From Acridotheres tristis (Eukaryota > Chordata > Aves > Passeriformes > Sturnidae): a DNA stretch of 64,000 nucleotides. Shown here piece after piece: positions 50,701-63,609 of this stretch. The number at the start of each line of letters is the position of its first letter. The first letter of the stretch is position 1. The DNA lies in assembly GCA_037013685.1 (NCBI GenBank), contig CM072887.1, forward strand, positions 88,370,347 to 88,434,346. Reading direction: 5' to 3'. The notes beneath the pieces were generated by a model that was given only the letters and a program-made list of their open reading frames with translations, ran no database searches and was not told where the DNA came from. The position numbers and the translations under genes were made by a program.

Positions 50701-53700
50701 CACCTGTGTAAGAGCTGCTGAATCTTAATCTCCCATGTGCTAGTCCAGTACTTAATTTAAAAATATTGCCAATCCTGAAAATCAGGACTTGGGACTGCCC
50801 TCTCTCAGGTGTAAATCAGCATGGAAATTGCCTCACTGTTGTTCAGATGTAGCAGCTGGGGACTCTAATACTAGCTAGGAATATTGAATACATTGCTGGT
50901 TTACAGCAAGCAGAATGCATTCATTCACATTACTTTTACTTTATGATTGGTTTGCATTTTTTCATCTGTACAGGGAATATGCATCATGCACATAAAAAGA
51001 AAATCCAAACTAAAAGCAAAACCAAAAGGATGTTTGAAAAACTCTGTCATCAGATTGCTGTTTTCTGTACCCATTTTTCTGGAGGTGATCCTTTTACACC
51101 TGTATCATCACCATACTGAAAGCAAATTAATTGCATGTTTCCTAAGTATCATTTCCTGTAATTGATTACTAGCTAAAGTAAAATTCAGAGAACACTCTAT
51201 TCTTACTTGAAGGCCAGTAAGGAACCATCTGCAAAACCACAGATGTTTATTAATATGAACTTTATTCTAAGGCATTTTTAATACCTTGTTAGATCAAACA
51301 AATCAGTATTAAGTATTGAATGATTATTTATTTAATACTATAAATATTATATGTATAAAAATATCATAGGATATAATCACTTATCATGCAAAGACTACTA
51401 TCACACTGGGACATTGACAGTGAACCTCAGAAACTGGGGGTGGCTTAAATGCCAGTTTTGTCATCTCTTCAGTAGCCATGTCTATACTTTAGTCCACACT
51501 TAAGAACAGAGATATCTGAGCAGGCTGTTAACTGTGGCACTTAAGATACTTTATCAGTCTCATTATACCTGCAAAATTGACTGTAACTTGCATTTTTCTC
51601 TGGAGTATCATTATGCATTGATGCTGATGCTGTGCTGGACCCATGAATGCATGAGTAGCAGTGTGAGGAGAGAAAAAATTCTTTCAAGAAATGAGGGAAA
51701 ACTGAAGACCAGATCCTTTATGATGATTGTGTGGTTTTGATCTGTGAAATTTTCATCAGACAACACCACAGACCAGACCTGCTTGAGACTACTCAGAAGT
51801 GCTTACAGGAGTAGCTATTAACTCACTGTACTGACAAGGTCAGATTCCTGCTTCCCATAGTTTTGTGTCACTTTGTGTGCTTTCCAATGGAGAAGTGAGA
51901 AATCACACTACTGGCTCTTGCTCTGGCCTTCTAACCATTTCTCCCTGCCACAATAATCTGCTTCCACACCAAAAGGAACATAAAAAATATTGATGGGAGA
52001 GATTTTTTTTTTTGCTTTCTCCCTTTCTGTGATATTCAGGAAGATTGTTTCAGTTTCTCAAACAGCCTCCCTGCCAGTAATAGCAATCTCCTGAAGCCTG
52101 GTGTGGTCACTCATCAGCATCAAGAGAAAAGGTTTTGGGACTGAATTTTCTCTTTAACCTGACAGTGCGTGAATTGGAACAGGATACAGACCTTCTACCT
52201 CTAGGTTTGAGCTTCACACTCAAATTAAACAAATAAAAACAATTGTAGGGAGGCTAGGGGATATATAGAGAGCATTTGGACAGGAGTCCATGCAGTTGTT
52301 GGGAAACATTAGGAATGCCAGGTGAGGTATCCCCCACCCTGTGTGCTGAGCACCTTGTGGGATGGGCTCTGCTCCACCTCTGCTGCTCAGTGTGGGCAAA
52401 CTCTGCTCTCTGCCCATGAAAATAACAGAGGCATCTAGCTTTTGTAGTTATCTGAGATTTGTGCTTAAAGACTAAAGGCACAGATGAGCATAGTGCTCCA
52501 TGTGAAATGCTGGGCTTCATGAGATTTTTAGTTGCCACCTCATTTTGTTTGTCACTTTGAAGCACTGCTAAATTGGCTTGCTGCTGGCAGGGAATTAAAA
52601 TATGCCAATGCACATTTTGGTTGCCTCAAGCAAGTGGAAGGATTAATATATCCTTCTGCCCTATGATTCTTTTTTGCATTTAATTAAGAGATTTACAGAT
52701 GTGCACACAAGTCTTAAGATATAAATACAGTCACCCACATTTCCTCTCACATTAAAAATATTTCTAAATAGTTCAAGAGCATAATGGCTCTTGTTTCTCA
52801 ATAAGAGGAGAAAGCAAGCCATTATTTGTGAAGGAACATGCTAAAAGATACTTAATGGTATACTTCTTGAAACTTTAGATACATAAAATATGCAAAGTCA
52901 TGTCTCTTGTGTTTCTATAATTTTGGAACCCAAGGCAGTCATGATAATGGAGTGAATTATTTAAAATTCAAAGGAATAAGATCTATTGATTAATAAAATA
53001 CTTTTGATCTTGAGAAATAAAAAATTAAAAGTTTTTTTTTTAAAAAGGAAACATACAATACTTTTTGCTCAAGGAAATGCAGGTGAAGTAAATGTTTGAA
53101 TTTAAACTGTCAGCTATCAACTTCCTTTATAATTAATCTCTCAAGATCATGAGATTAACATTTTTAAAATAATTGATCTGAAAAATAATCCAAACAAATT
53201 ACTGGCTTGTTGACTGAATAAAATATTCTCTGTTAATCTAAAGATTATAGACTGTAAATTTTTATCTACTGAGAAAGTAATCTCTTTTGAATTATAGACC
53301 ATTGTTGAATATACTTGTCTTTAGAGCTGATGAAGGTAGCAAATAAACTCATGTGAGAATGTATGCATGGATATATAAATAACCCTTAAAATATTAGCTC
53401 TGTAACAAGTAATGCTCCTCAGGAAAAAATATATTCCCATACAGATAATTTCACCTCAGAGAGGTGAAAGAAGTAATATGATAAGATAAAAGCAGGGCTA
53501 AACACAAGTCTGTGAAATGTGGGTTTGTGGAGCAACTTGAGCCCACAGGTTTGCAGCACAGACATAAAACCAAGAGCTAGCACAGAAGTCATGTTATGAA
53601 AAAAGTATGAGCAAGTATGAGATATAAAGGTGCCTTCTGGTTTACTCTTACTTTCATGGCTTTTGTTCTCTTTGGCCACATTTGTGGTGGGGGGAAAAAA

Positions 53701-54930
53701 AAAGGACAAAAATGCTTCAGGAAAAGCCTTCATTCTGCTTATAATTTCCTAAAGTTCAGAATTTTATTGTTTGAGAAGTTTTATTGCTTGAAGTCTGCAC
53801 ATTGTGCATGAAAAAAAAGGAAATTCAGTTTAAAAAAAGAGCTAATTTGTGGAACATCTGTTCTTGAAATCTGCAGAGCAAAACAAGCTTCCCTTTCACA
53901 GCTGATGTCTTCCCAGCAAGTGAGAAGGATACTATTCTGATCCATGATGTGTGATCCTATCTCTGCCCAATCATTTGAAGCATCAAAGGATGATGACACA
54001 ATCTCTTGGACAATGGTGCAATCCCTTGAACAGTGGCAAAGACACCACTGTGAATCACCTGGCTGAAAATAGGCTGTATACAAGGACATTGCTCCAGAAT
54101 ATTCCTCCCACCACTAAGAATTTGCAGTGCAGGGACTGTATGAGCCTGAGATGGGTGTCAATGAGGTAACTAAAACCCAGCAGGTTACTTATTTGTAGAA
54201 TTACCAGTGACAGATGCTGTCCTCCTAAAGGTTTTTTATGTAGCATAATAAAAAATCTGCTGTCAAACAAGCTTCTGATCTTCCCAGATCTCTTTTCCTC
54301 CAATTTTTTTGTTTTTAACCAAACCCTTGTTCTTATCAGAGAAGGAGGAACAGAGGATATGAATCTTGAGGTATGCCTGGCATCTTTATGGCACTTCTCC
54401 AGCTAACTATGAGAACGAGTATCTGGTAACCACCTGCTTCCCTATGGCCTGCATTGATTGCTGTAACGTTTTTAGTTAGGGAAACAATCCTGAGGAATTC
54501 CTGAGAACATCCTGACTCCAAGGCCTGTCTGCCACATTGATTTATCTACTTACAGGCTGAGCCCTCTGCATCACTTTGGTGTAAATGGACTTGAACAGAC
54601 TTAAGAGCCAGCTCCCTGTCCCACCTTAGCAACCACTAAGATATTTTTGTTTTGATGAGCAAAGTGAACAGAACAGTTGTGAAGACCATGGCTAACTGAT
54701 TTGAAACTGGCCACTGCACACAGAGTAATGGTTAAGCTTTTCTTTTTTTTTTTAAGGGTCGTCTACTTACTGATAGTTATCACAGTATAGTGTCCCAAGT
54801 ACTACTAGTCACTACTTCAAGATAAAAAAAGACAGGCATCACAAATATAGTGTGAAAGTTTTTAGTTTTTGAGATGCATATGGAAAAGCCATTTAGTATA
54901 TACAAAGATCTGCAATTTTACAGGCACTTA
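44776..54930. other. AT-rich unique DNA, no gene seen
   Basis: Ten kilobases with no recognised transposon or coding frame. Exceptions in composition are the GC-richer block at 47090-47640 (listed separately) and a pyrimidine/T-rich tract at 49980-50075. Confidence 0.5.
47090..47640. other. GC-richer block of unknown origin
   Basis: Composition is higher in G and C than both flanks, with CTGG/CCAG-rich words and the palindrome ctttgaagtgacttcaaag at 47249-47267. No long open frame, CR1 signature or LTR terminus was recognised. It may be an old LTR or a regulatory segment. Confidence 0.3.
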
Positions 54931-54990
54931 ATAGAATAACAGAATCAGTTAAGTTGGAAAAGACCGCTGAGATCATTGCGTCCAACCTAT
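54931..54990 (-). mobile_element. CR1 LINE 3' tail fragment
   Basis: The plus strand shows 'atagaataacagaatcag', 'aagttggaaaagaccgctga' and 'gatcattgcgtccaacct', the reversed CR1 tail. Similarity stops at about 54990, so only some 60 bases inserted or survive. Confidence 0.82.
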
Positions 54991-57983
54991 GGATACAGAT
55001 TTTAGCAACATTTTAGTTTGGAATGTGCCTGTGCTAAACAAGACCAAATTTGCACGCCTGGAAATAGACTCTCCAAGTCACCATATTATTGGTAAATTCA
55101 AGGCAGTGGAACCAAATGGAAGTAAAACAAGCAGACATCCATGTCTGCACCCACAGCTATTTTGGCATTCAGGAACAGTGAAGCCTTGGGCTTCCCATAT
55201 TCCAAAGGGGGATGACAGCTTTTACTTGACTACAAGGAATTCTTGGACAATAAAGTAATTCTGCCAAAACTCTAAATATTTTTGTTTTCAAAAAAGGTTT
55301 GACAAAAAAAGTTTTGTCACATTTTAACTTTCAGTAATGACTGGCATGCAAGTACTTTCCTGCCAGAAATCCCCTACTCATACATTCATTGATCCTCATT
55401 AGGATATAGGCATACTTTCCTTCTCAATCCAATTGATATGTCCGAAAAATGAAAGGCATTTTGGTTTTTATATATTTCCTTAGTGATGCTGAAATGCTGC
55501 ACACAGAGTTGCTGGCAGGGTAAGTTTACGTTTGTCCTAAGTGAGGAAAACGAAGCAAAGGAGATGAGGTAGTAATTATTATAATGACTTTTGTGTGTGG
55601 GAACTGAGAAAAGACTTGAACTCAATGAACCACGATGAGTTTTATTTAAATTACAATGTAAGTAGAAGTTCCTGTACAAGCAGGAGGCTCAGTATTATGC
55701 ACACAGGTATGTGCATGGGTGCCTGCAGACACCACGCCACAACCCCAACAATCAAAATCTTCATATGAGGTAAATCACCTCAAGATTCTATAACTTTTTA
55801 TAACTGAAAAAGTGCAAACTTCCTCTCTTTCTCATCATTCCCTTCCTCCATTAAGTCCAAATATAGACCATAAGCTCTTTGCAAAGGCTACTATTTTTTA
55901 ACTGTTTTTTCGTAGGCACTGAGCAAATATTCAGGATTAAAATCAATTTCTCATGAGCTCCCATGGTACAACTCATGCATGGAGTTGTAAGAAGCTAATT
56001 CTCACAAGCCATGTGCTGGAAATTATTTTTTCAGTAGCAAGTACACTGCAAGAGATAGGCAAACAGATTTTCTGAAGGATGTTTAATTTAAATAGGGAAG
56101 AGGAAATTAAGGTGGAGATAGGAGGAAAAAGAAAACACTATTGAACCAGACAATACTAGCAAGGCAGAATTGATAGGAAGGCAAATAAACCCAAAATATT
56201 ACAGCAAGGAAGTGATAGAAGGCTCTGAAAGCAAACATGGGATACTAACACTGTGAATTTTATTCCCCTACATTTTTTATCCCAATTACTTTCATTATAT
56301 TATACCAGTATTTTATTCCAGACATTTTATTTTATTGATGTTGGCTTTGGTCCTTTGTCTGTGGTTTGTGTGAGCTTTGTCCCATAGAAAGTACAACAGT
56401 TCTGCAAACAGTGATGCTACCACAAAGCAGCTTTGAGACCTCAATTTGTAACATTTCACTCAACATTTGTGATGTCAGCATTTTAAAAAATATGTTTAAA
56501 ATTTTGAAATGAGAAATGCCAATAACAGTATGAGCCAGTGAAAAAACGAACATAGAAATGAGCTGAGCTTTAAAAGAAACATTTTATTTGGTAAAAAATA
56601 AATGTAATAAATTATTCAAGGCAAATTTTGGTTTGTATTTGTACATACACAGTATACCCATAACATAGCTTCTATGTAATCCAGGAATTCCATCTTAGGA
56701 AAAAAGGATTTACATATCAAGTAGTTTTAAATGAAACCAGCACAGTCCTTTACGTCTGTCAGAACTGAAACCAACTTGATGGAATTCCTTTCCCATGCTC
56801 CTCACTCCCCAAAATTGCCCAGGAAAAACCATTCTGGATCTTGTGTATTTGTAGCATCCCTCAAGCTTCTTTTGCATCGTCTAGGTTAGTGTCTCTCACA
56901 TTTTTTTTAATAAAGAGCAACGAATTATTATGTTTCCTGCCATGTTGGTGCACTACCTTTTATTTTGAACTGGTAAAACATTCAACTGGTAAAACATCAA
57001 GAATATTCACTTGTAATTTCATTTTCTAATTTTTCCTGTTTCCTTTGCTGTGTGTGAATATACCTGCAAATGCTTTTCAGTTTTGTCTTTTTTTTTTTAG
57101 TAATTCAAATCCTCTTTTGAGATCTTATGGATAATCACAGATCCACACACTCTGCTTTAAAGAAGATTAATCTAAAGTCTGAAATCAGATTAATATTTTC
57201 ACACCAGCATGTGTGACATTTAAAAGAAACATATCAGACATGATGTCTAAATGTGGTGTTGCCATGGGTCAAAATTAGACATGACTCAAACAAAAAACAG
57301 AAGCACATAGTCAATAATTACCCACAATACATCAGCTGGGTTTGCACTAAGAGTTTTAATACCAAAATCTAACAAAACACGTATGCCTGGTATGTTTTAT
57401 GGCCTTGTTTAAAAATATAAGCATGTTTTTAGTGCCTCATTGGAATACTTCTTCAGAGTAATATTCAAGAGCTTGTGAAGCCGTAGATGATCAGTCTGAA
57501 TTTTGAGTACGTTGATTGCTAAATGAGGCAAGAACGGACATACATAGCCATGTAGGAGTCCAGTGTTTGAATGCTAATTAATTCGTTGCATTCACTTCTC
57601 AAACACAATGAAATATTGTCACTGCTGTTCAGTCTTTCAAATATTTCCACTTCAACTGGCATAAATTCTGTGTGTTCTGGAGAGAAAAGCGATTTTTCTC
57701 CCAGCTGTATTTACATACGGAAGCAACACTATCAAAATAAGCATGTATCATGGCCCACACATCAGAAATTATTAGTTTTCCCTCCAACTATCTTTTGCAC
57801 TTAACCATTGAACTTTTAGGTATTTTAACACATATGGTGAAAGAAAGATGGATAGCCTTCACAGAAGCTTCTGGGAGATGCCAAGTAATTTTCAGCAAAC
57901 GAAATTCTCCTCCAGAAATAGAGATATTTTGAAAAAATACACAAAGATATATATGAAAAAAAAAATATTTATTCCTTTCAGAA
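54991..57983. other. AT-rich unique DNA, no gene seen
   Basis: A 16-nt unit beginning aactggtaaaacat is doubled at about 56968-56998. Nothing else recognised. Confidence 0.55.
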
Positions 57984-59078
57984 GAAGGGACAGGCAACTC
58001 AGGACAACCACAACGATATTATGAAACTTTGCAGGGAGAAAATTAGAAGGGCCAAAGCCCACCTGGAACTTAACCTGGTCACTGTCAGAGAAGACAATTA
58101 AAAAGCCTTCCATAAACACATCAGCAACAGGAATGTTGAGGAGAATCTCCATACTTTCTTGGATGTGGGGGCAAAAGCATAGTCACAAAGGAAGAAGAAA
58201 ACACTGAGGTACTTAATGTCTTCTTTGCCTCAGTCTTTACTGATAAAACCCGTTGTTCTCTGGGTACCAGCCCCCTGAGTTGGAAGACGGGGATGAGGAG
58301 CAGAATGAAACCCCCACAATCCAAGGGGAAATGGTGAAATATCTGATACACCACTTAAGTCTATGGGGCCAGATCGTGCCTACCCAAGGGTGCTGAGGGA
58401 GCTCGCAGAAGTGCTCACTGAGCCCCTTTAATTTACCAGCAGTCCTGCTTGACTGGGAAGGTCCCAGGTGACTGGAAGTTGGAAAATGTGATATCAATCT
58501 ACAAGGACCAGAGGAGGAGGCAGGAAACTACAGGCCTGTCCCCTCTGATCTGATGCCAGGGACACCATTTCCCACAGCATTCTCCTGGAGAAACTGGATG
58601 CTCATGGCTTGGATGGGTGCACTGTTCACTGGGTAAAAACCTGGCTGTATGGTCTGTTGGTGAATGGAATCGATTCCCATTGGCAGTCAGCACAATAGTG
58701 TTCCCAAGGGCTCAGTGTTGGGGTGAGGCATGCTTAGTATCTTTATTATATCTTTATATATCTTATATTTATCTTTATGATCTGCATGAGGAGATCACAT
58801 AGACCCTCAGTCAGTTTGCAGATGACACTAAGGGAACTGGGAGTGCTCATCTGCTGGAGGGTAGGAAGGCTCTGCAGAGGGACCTGGACAGGCTGGATCA
58901 GCAATAGTGTGGCCAGCAGATCCAGGGCAGGGATTGTCCCCCTGTGCTTGGCACTGGTGAGGACACACTTTGAACACTGTGTTCAATTCTGGGCCCCTCA
59001 CTACAAGAAGGATATTGAGGTGCTGGAGAGTCTCCAGAGAAGGGCAACAGAGCTGGTGAAGGGTCTGCAGCACATGTT
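57984..59078 (+). mobile_element. CR1 LINE with reverse-transcriptase remnants, 3' tail missing
   Basis: Strong CR1 match from 'caggcaactcaggacaacca' through 'gggagaaaattagaagggcc', 'gaatctccatactttcttgg', 'cttctttgcctcagtcttta', 'ggtgactggaagttgg' and 'cagtttgcagatgacactaa' (the FADDT motif region). It then jumps to 'gtgtggccagcagatccagg' and 'tgggcccctcactacaagaa', implying an internal deletion, and stops at 'gaagggtctgcagcacatg'. The frame is broken by indels, and the tandem expansion at 58738-58782 lies in the catalytic region. The left part of a 154-codon frame at 58777-59241 is CR1 and the right part is unrelated flank. Confidence 0.93.
58738..58782. repeat. atctttat-type tandem expansion inside CR1
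   Basis: CR1 normally has one 'aatatctttat' here, within the INDLD-coding stretch. This copy has four diverged tatctttat-like units, apparently expanded after insertion. Confidence 0.75.
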
Positions 59079-62000
59079 TTACTACTTAATTATTCAACAT
59101 CACAAAAGCAAAACTCAGAACTACCAGCTTTGCTTAAAGGAGCCCTGTTCTGAGCTCTCCAAGAGCAAATGTTTTCTTCCATCCTGGTTCCAAGTACAGA
59201 AAAGCATTCTCAGAACATGCAACATGTTTGGCATCATGTGAAATGTGAAAATTGTAGACTTAATTGTAACTCTTAGAGCTGAAAATTAGGAAAGATTTCA
59301 GACCCTATATAAAGGTACCCAGCCATCTATCTTTAAGCACCTCCCTGAAATAAGGAATGAAATGGCAAGACAGTCTTTTGAGCACTGCAGTCTCCTCTTT
59401 TGTCACTGGGGTGCTAATGGAATATGTACTTGTGCAAATGAAGACAAAATTGGAGGAACATGCTTCAATTACCTATGAACTACTGCACCTTTATGTTGCT
59501 CTAACTCTCCTGACTTAAATGAAAGCAAACCAAAAAACCCCTAAGTACTGTACTATGTAATACAACCTTGATATGGGGAATAAATTGCACTAACTACCAC
59601 GGTAACCTCTGCATTACACAGCTGCAAAGCTACTTGTTGATTGTACAGCTTACCCCACATAATACTACAAATGAAAAAACAGGTATTTATCATACAGCTT
59701 AGTAGAGTCAATTTAAATTTTATTTTTACATTGTCCTGCAACAGATTTTGGTATTTTTTTATGATGTCTTATACACCACAACATTTTTAATACATTTCAG
59801 AAAGCTGAAAAATGATCAAACAGTTGTTGTCTTTGAATAGTAATTTTTCACCTATGCACAAACATCTAGTGCCTAATAAGCTTTTTGTTTTTCTCAAGGT
59901 TTGTCACAAATACTGCCATCCTCACTTATTAGACAGCTGGCAACTCACTTTTTCTTGATTTATAATCTTTCTTCACATCTATTTCGCATTAGCAGGAATA
60001 AAGAGGGCAGTGCAAGGTCACTAATAAGAGAACAACCAACAATTTTGCAATCTGAGAGGCGGCAGAAGCTGTTTATTATGAGGCTGAAGAAATGAAGCCA
60101 CTTATGCACTGTATATTACGACTGTATGTATGGGTAGTTTATTTATGACACACATTGAATGAGCACTGTATGAGGAGCCTGCATTTCCCAGCTGCACTGC
60201 CCTCTGCTCCCAACAGTGCTCCCGAGGGCCACGCTCAGCACTGCCCAGCTCTGCCCAGCTTTCACAGAACTGCCCTCAGAGATGCGTGACACTGCTAATG
60301 GAGTTTTATTACTGCGGGAATGGCTTGACACTTCTTATGGATTTCACAACTCCCAAGCCATGTGGCCAAAAGACCGTCATGCACGGCAACAGCTATTACT
60401 CCACAGCCTTACAAAACTGGGAGTGCATTGGGTGTGTGTGGGTTTTAGAACTTGTAACGTGCAATGCACATTTAGGACACACTGAATAAAGTGCATCTCT
60501 TTGGAAAGGCAGACAAGCTTTGGGAAAAAGAAGTTCAAAAATACAAACTCTAACTTTTCCCTCAGAAATCTGCACATTCTTTTTCTCTGCTGATATAAGG
60601 ATTTTTTTGCCCCCTATATTTTCCTTTTTACTTTATGGACAACTGGGTTCCCATGGAGACATGAGACAAATCAGACAGTACTGGGTGAGCATTTTCCCAC
60701 TAACAGAGGCTCTGGAGGGAACAAATCAACACTTGGTCCTTGCAGCACCTGTGGACCTCTCCAGTGTGCTTCACAACCTTCAAAGCTGTAGCTGCAGGCA
60801 GAGCATTAAGATGGTCTTCTCATGGTGTCAAGCAGAGCCTTATCCTCCCCAAGCAGCACTGGGTCTTGTAACATTCCTAAAATAGTGATGTCAGTACATT
60901 AAGTGTCTGATCCTACTTCTCCTGAGGGCCGTGGAATTCACTTCAATTAACCTTGGATGAAGCCTTAGTACAGACCATTCCTATGTGGGAACTCTGAGAA
61001 GAGATCAGACATGAAAAAAAAAAGCTAGTTCTACAGAGATTTTTTTGCACTATCAGGTCTATGAGCAGGCTCTTCACTGAAGGCTCAATCTTCTGTGCAG
61101 GTGAAAAACAGCAGTATATATCTACAAACACAGATGACTTGGTAAATTAAGTATCTTGCTTATCAGGACTCTTTAATTAGCAATCTACTTTGAAAAATAC
61201 AATAAAATATTTCCGAATTGCATGAGTACAAATTTCCCAAAGCTTATTACAATATGGAAAGCACTGTCACTTCTGAACTTTCCCCATGACCCTTGTTCTC
61301 TCTCTGTCATTTCTGTCCCAAATATAGTTCTGCCTATAAGCATTATGTCAGAGATCATTAGAGTATGAAAGAAAACTAAAGATCTTCCTAAAAATACTCA
61401 TCATTTTTCGTACCAGCTATACTTCAATTCAGGTACTACGTGGACAAATGCCCAATTGGCTAAAAAATTATTAAGTATTTTTAAAAGTGCAGTATGGCAT
61501 TGCTGTTTTCTGTGTAGCTGTGGAAGTACATTGTGCCTATGCTGAAAACATGCCTTGAGAACTAAGACACTCCTTATCTTGGGTCTGAACATGTTGCCTC
61601 TGTTGGGACAGAATATAAACGTTTGTTTGGGAAAAATACTAACTATGGTATTTCATCAAAGGAATGAACAAAGTGCTCACCAAGAAATTTATAAAATCTT
61701 TTGTGATCACAGGTAATGGAGAGACGTAAACTTTCAGCAGAGGATTGAGATGCAAATCTTTGTCAGTCATAAAAATAATTACCATACCCACAATGAAACT
61801 GTTACTGCTATCATGCATGAGCCATAATAAAGTTGCCTGAGAAAAAGCTTGAATAAAAAGCTGACACTGCTTCGTTGAAATCACTGACAGTAACTATGGT
61901 GACTTCATGGGAACCAGAGCAGGTTCTCTTCTCTTCTTCAGAGAAGTAGATTTCCATTTAATATATATTCACAGGGCCACAGGTAGGTAAGACAAATGAA

Positions 62001-62699
62001 CTTCATTTGTGCCTTTTGCATTTTTGCCTTTTGCATTTTTGCCTTTTTGGTATTTCTTTCTAAAGAATGATGCTAAGACTTTCATGGTGGACTCCTCCAT
62101 AGGACACTGTGGGACCTTTCAGATCTAAGACTGAAGTTTTCTCCTAAAACTCTGTCCTGAAACACAAAGATCTGTATAAGAATTCTAAGCTTTTAGCAGT
62201 GAAATTTCAAATAAATCTGAATTTGGAACAAAACTTTCACAGAATATCTTACAGCTAAATGGTTATGGAGTCTTCTAAGACACAAACTTCACACCCAGGA
62301 CAGGGTAAGCCAGTTGAATGTTCTGGCTGCGCACTGCAGATGAGAAGTGGATGCCATGCTGCTGCCCAAACACATCACCACACCTGTGTTTTTCTAAGCA
62401 TTAACCTGTAGTCACCTATTATTGAGAAATTTTTTATGATGCAGAGGCTCAGATAAACCAAATGTGTCCCTTAGACTGCAGTTAGGTGCCTCAATCCCTT
62501 CATTGAAGTTTAACACTTTCTGCTATCACCCTTCACTGATACTTTTTTTGTCTTAGGAAAGGCGCCTTATTGTTTAATGTGATGATTTTTACAAATCTCA
62601 CTTTTAGCTGCCTAATTCCTCGTGGGGCTCTAATAGTCATCCTGACATAAGGCCATTAAAGCCATAGTTGCAAAAATATCTGGCAACATTTAAAACAGA
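59079..62699. other. Mostly AT-rich unique DNA, no gene seen
   Basis: Short frames at 60216-60489 and 60520-60885 (121 codons) show no domains. A 15-bp tandem repeat is at 62010-62049. No transposon was recognised. Confidence 0.5.
62010..62049. repeat. 15-bp tandem repeat, about 2.6 copies
   Basis: Unit tgccttttgcatttt, two exact copies followed by a partial tgcctttttgg. Confidence 0.88.
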
Positions 62700-63299
62700 C
62701 TGTTGCATGTGAAGCTCAAAAACTTACCTGAGAAATGGAAGTCCACAGAATTTTTTTTAACACCAAATAGAAAAATGTAATAAAAAAGCTTTTTTAACAA
62801 AGACATTACAGAATACTGGCATGTTGTACAAATGTAATTAACCCATTGAAATTTAAACTAGTTGTAGGCTATGTTCAAGGCACCTTCTTTATAAATAGTT
62901 TTTTTTAATGTTCATATTACATTCACACTAGTTTAACCATGTAAACAAGTCCATGAAAACTTAGATTAAGGTCACTTTCAAATCTGTATGCCAAATACTT
63001 CAGAAAAATATCATATTACACAGAAAACTCAATAAAGTAAGATAGATCAATCTGCCCAAACAGTTCAATAGATCCTATGGGGTAAATTATTAACAAGATG
63101 AAACCTAAAAGAGGTTTCCAAAAATTAAAAAAAGGTAACATACAATGCATTAACACTTGTGTTTATCATTTGAAAGTGTATATAAATGCTGAAAAAATAT
63201 GATTTACTATTCCTAGTGCTATCCTATTTTTGAAGGGCAAATCTTTAGAAACAGTATGATCTGAAGTTTAAAAACATCCCCCATCTTTTTCACCCCATG

Positions 63300-63305
63300 T
63301 TTATT
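63300..63305 (-). promoter_or_regulatory. Candidate polyadenylation signal AATAAA
   Basis: The canonical hexamer is on the minus strand, about 305 bases past the stop codon of the terminal exon. No GU-rich downstream element was confirmed, and an alternative ATTAAA lies near 62905. Confidence 0.35.
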
Positions 63306-63465
63306 AATCTTACAATATGCTAGAATGTATTTTCTTCACAAGGAAAACATATAAAATTAATCTTACAATATTGACACTATAAACAACTTCCTTGAGACAT
63401 TTTCTGGACACAGAATTTCTATAAAGATTTAAGTATAATAATTCTACAATTATTATTTTTAAAAA

Positions 63466-63473
63466 TATGTACA
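63466..63473 (-). promoter_or_regulatory. Pumilio-type element (UGUACAUA) in the presumptive 3' UTR
   Basis: On the minus strand the sequence reads TGTACATA, matching the known Pumilio consensus UGUANAUA. It lies about 137 bases past the stop codon. An 8-mer like this can occur by chance in AT-rich DNA; conservation across birds would be needed to support it. Confidence 0.3.
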
Positions 63474-63609
63474 TTCATTCCAATGTCCTAGACCCAAGAA
63501 GAAATCCAAGTAAACTCTACAAAAGTTAGCCAGAGTCTTTGTCCAGTTAAGATTATGTCTAGTTTTGCAAGTCTTGCTGTATTTCAATATAATCAACAAA
63601 ATTATAACG

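Larger units (their letters stand above)
62700..63609 (-). other. Presumptive 3' UTR of the terminal-exon gene
   Basis: This AT-rich, repeat-free stretch follows the stop codon of the minus-strand exon. On the minus strand it carries an AATAAA at 63300-63305 and an ATTAAA near 62905, either of which could define the transcript end, and a Pumilio-type UGUACAUA at 63466-63473. The extent is inferred: nothing in the sequence proves how far the transcript runs. No coding frame is credible here. Confidence 0.45.

Noticed and set aside
58777..59241. 154-codon plus-strand frame as a gene
   Set aside because: The left part is broken CR1 reverse-transcriptase sequence and the right part is unrelated flank after the CR1 ends.
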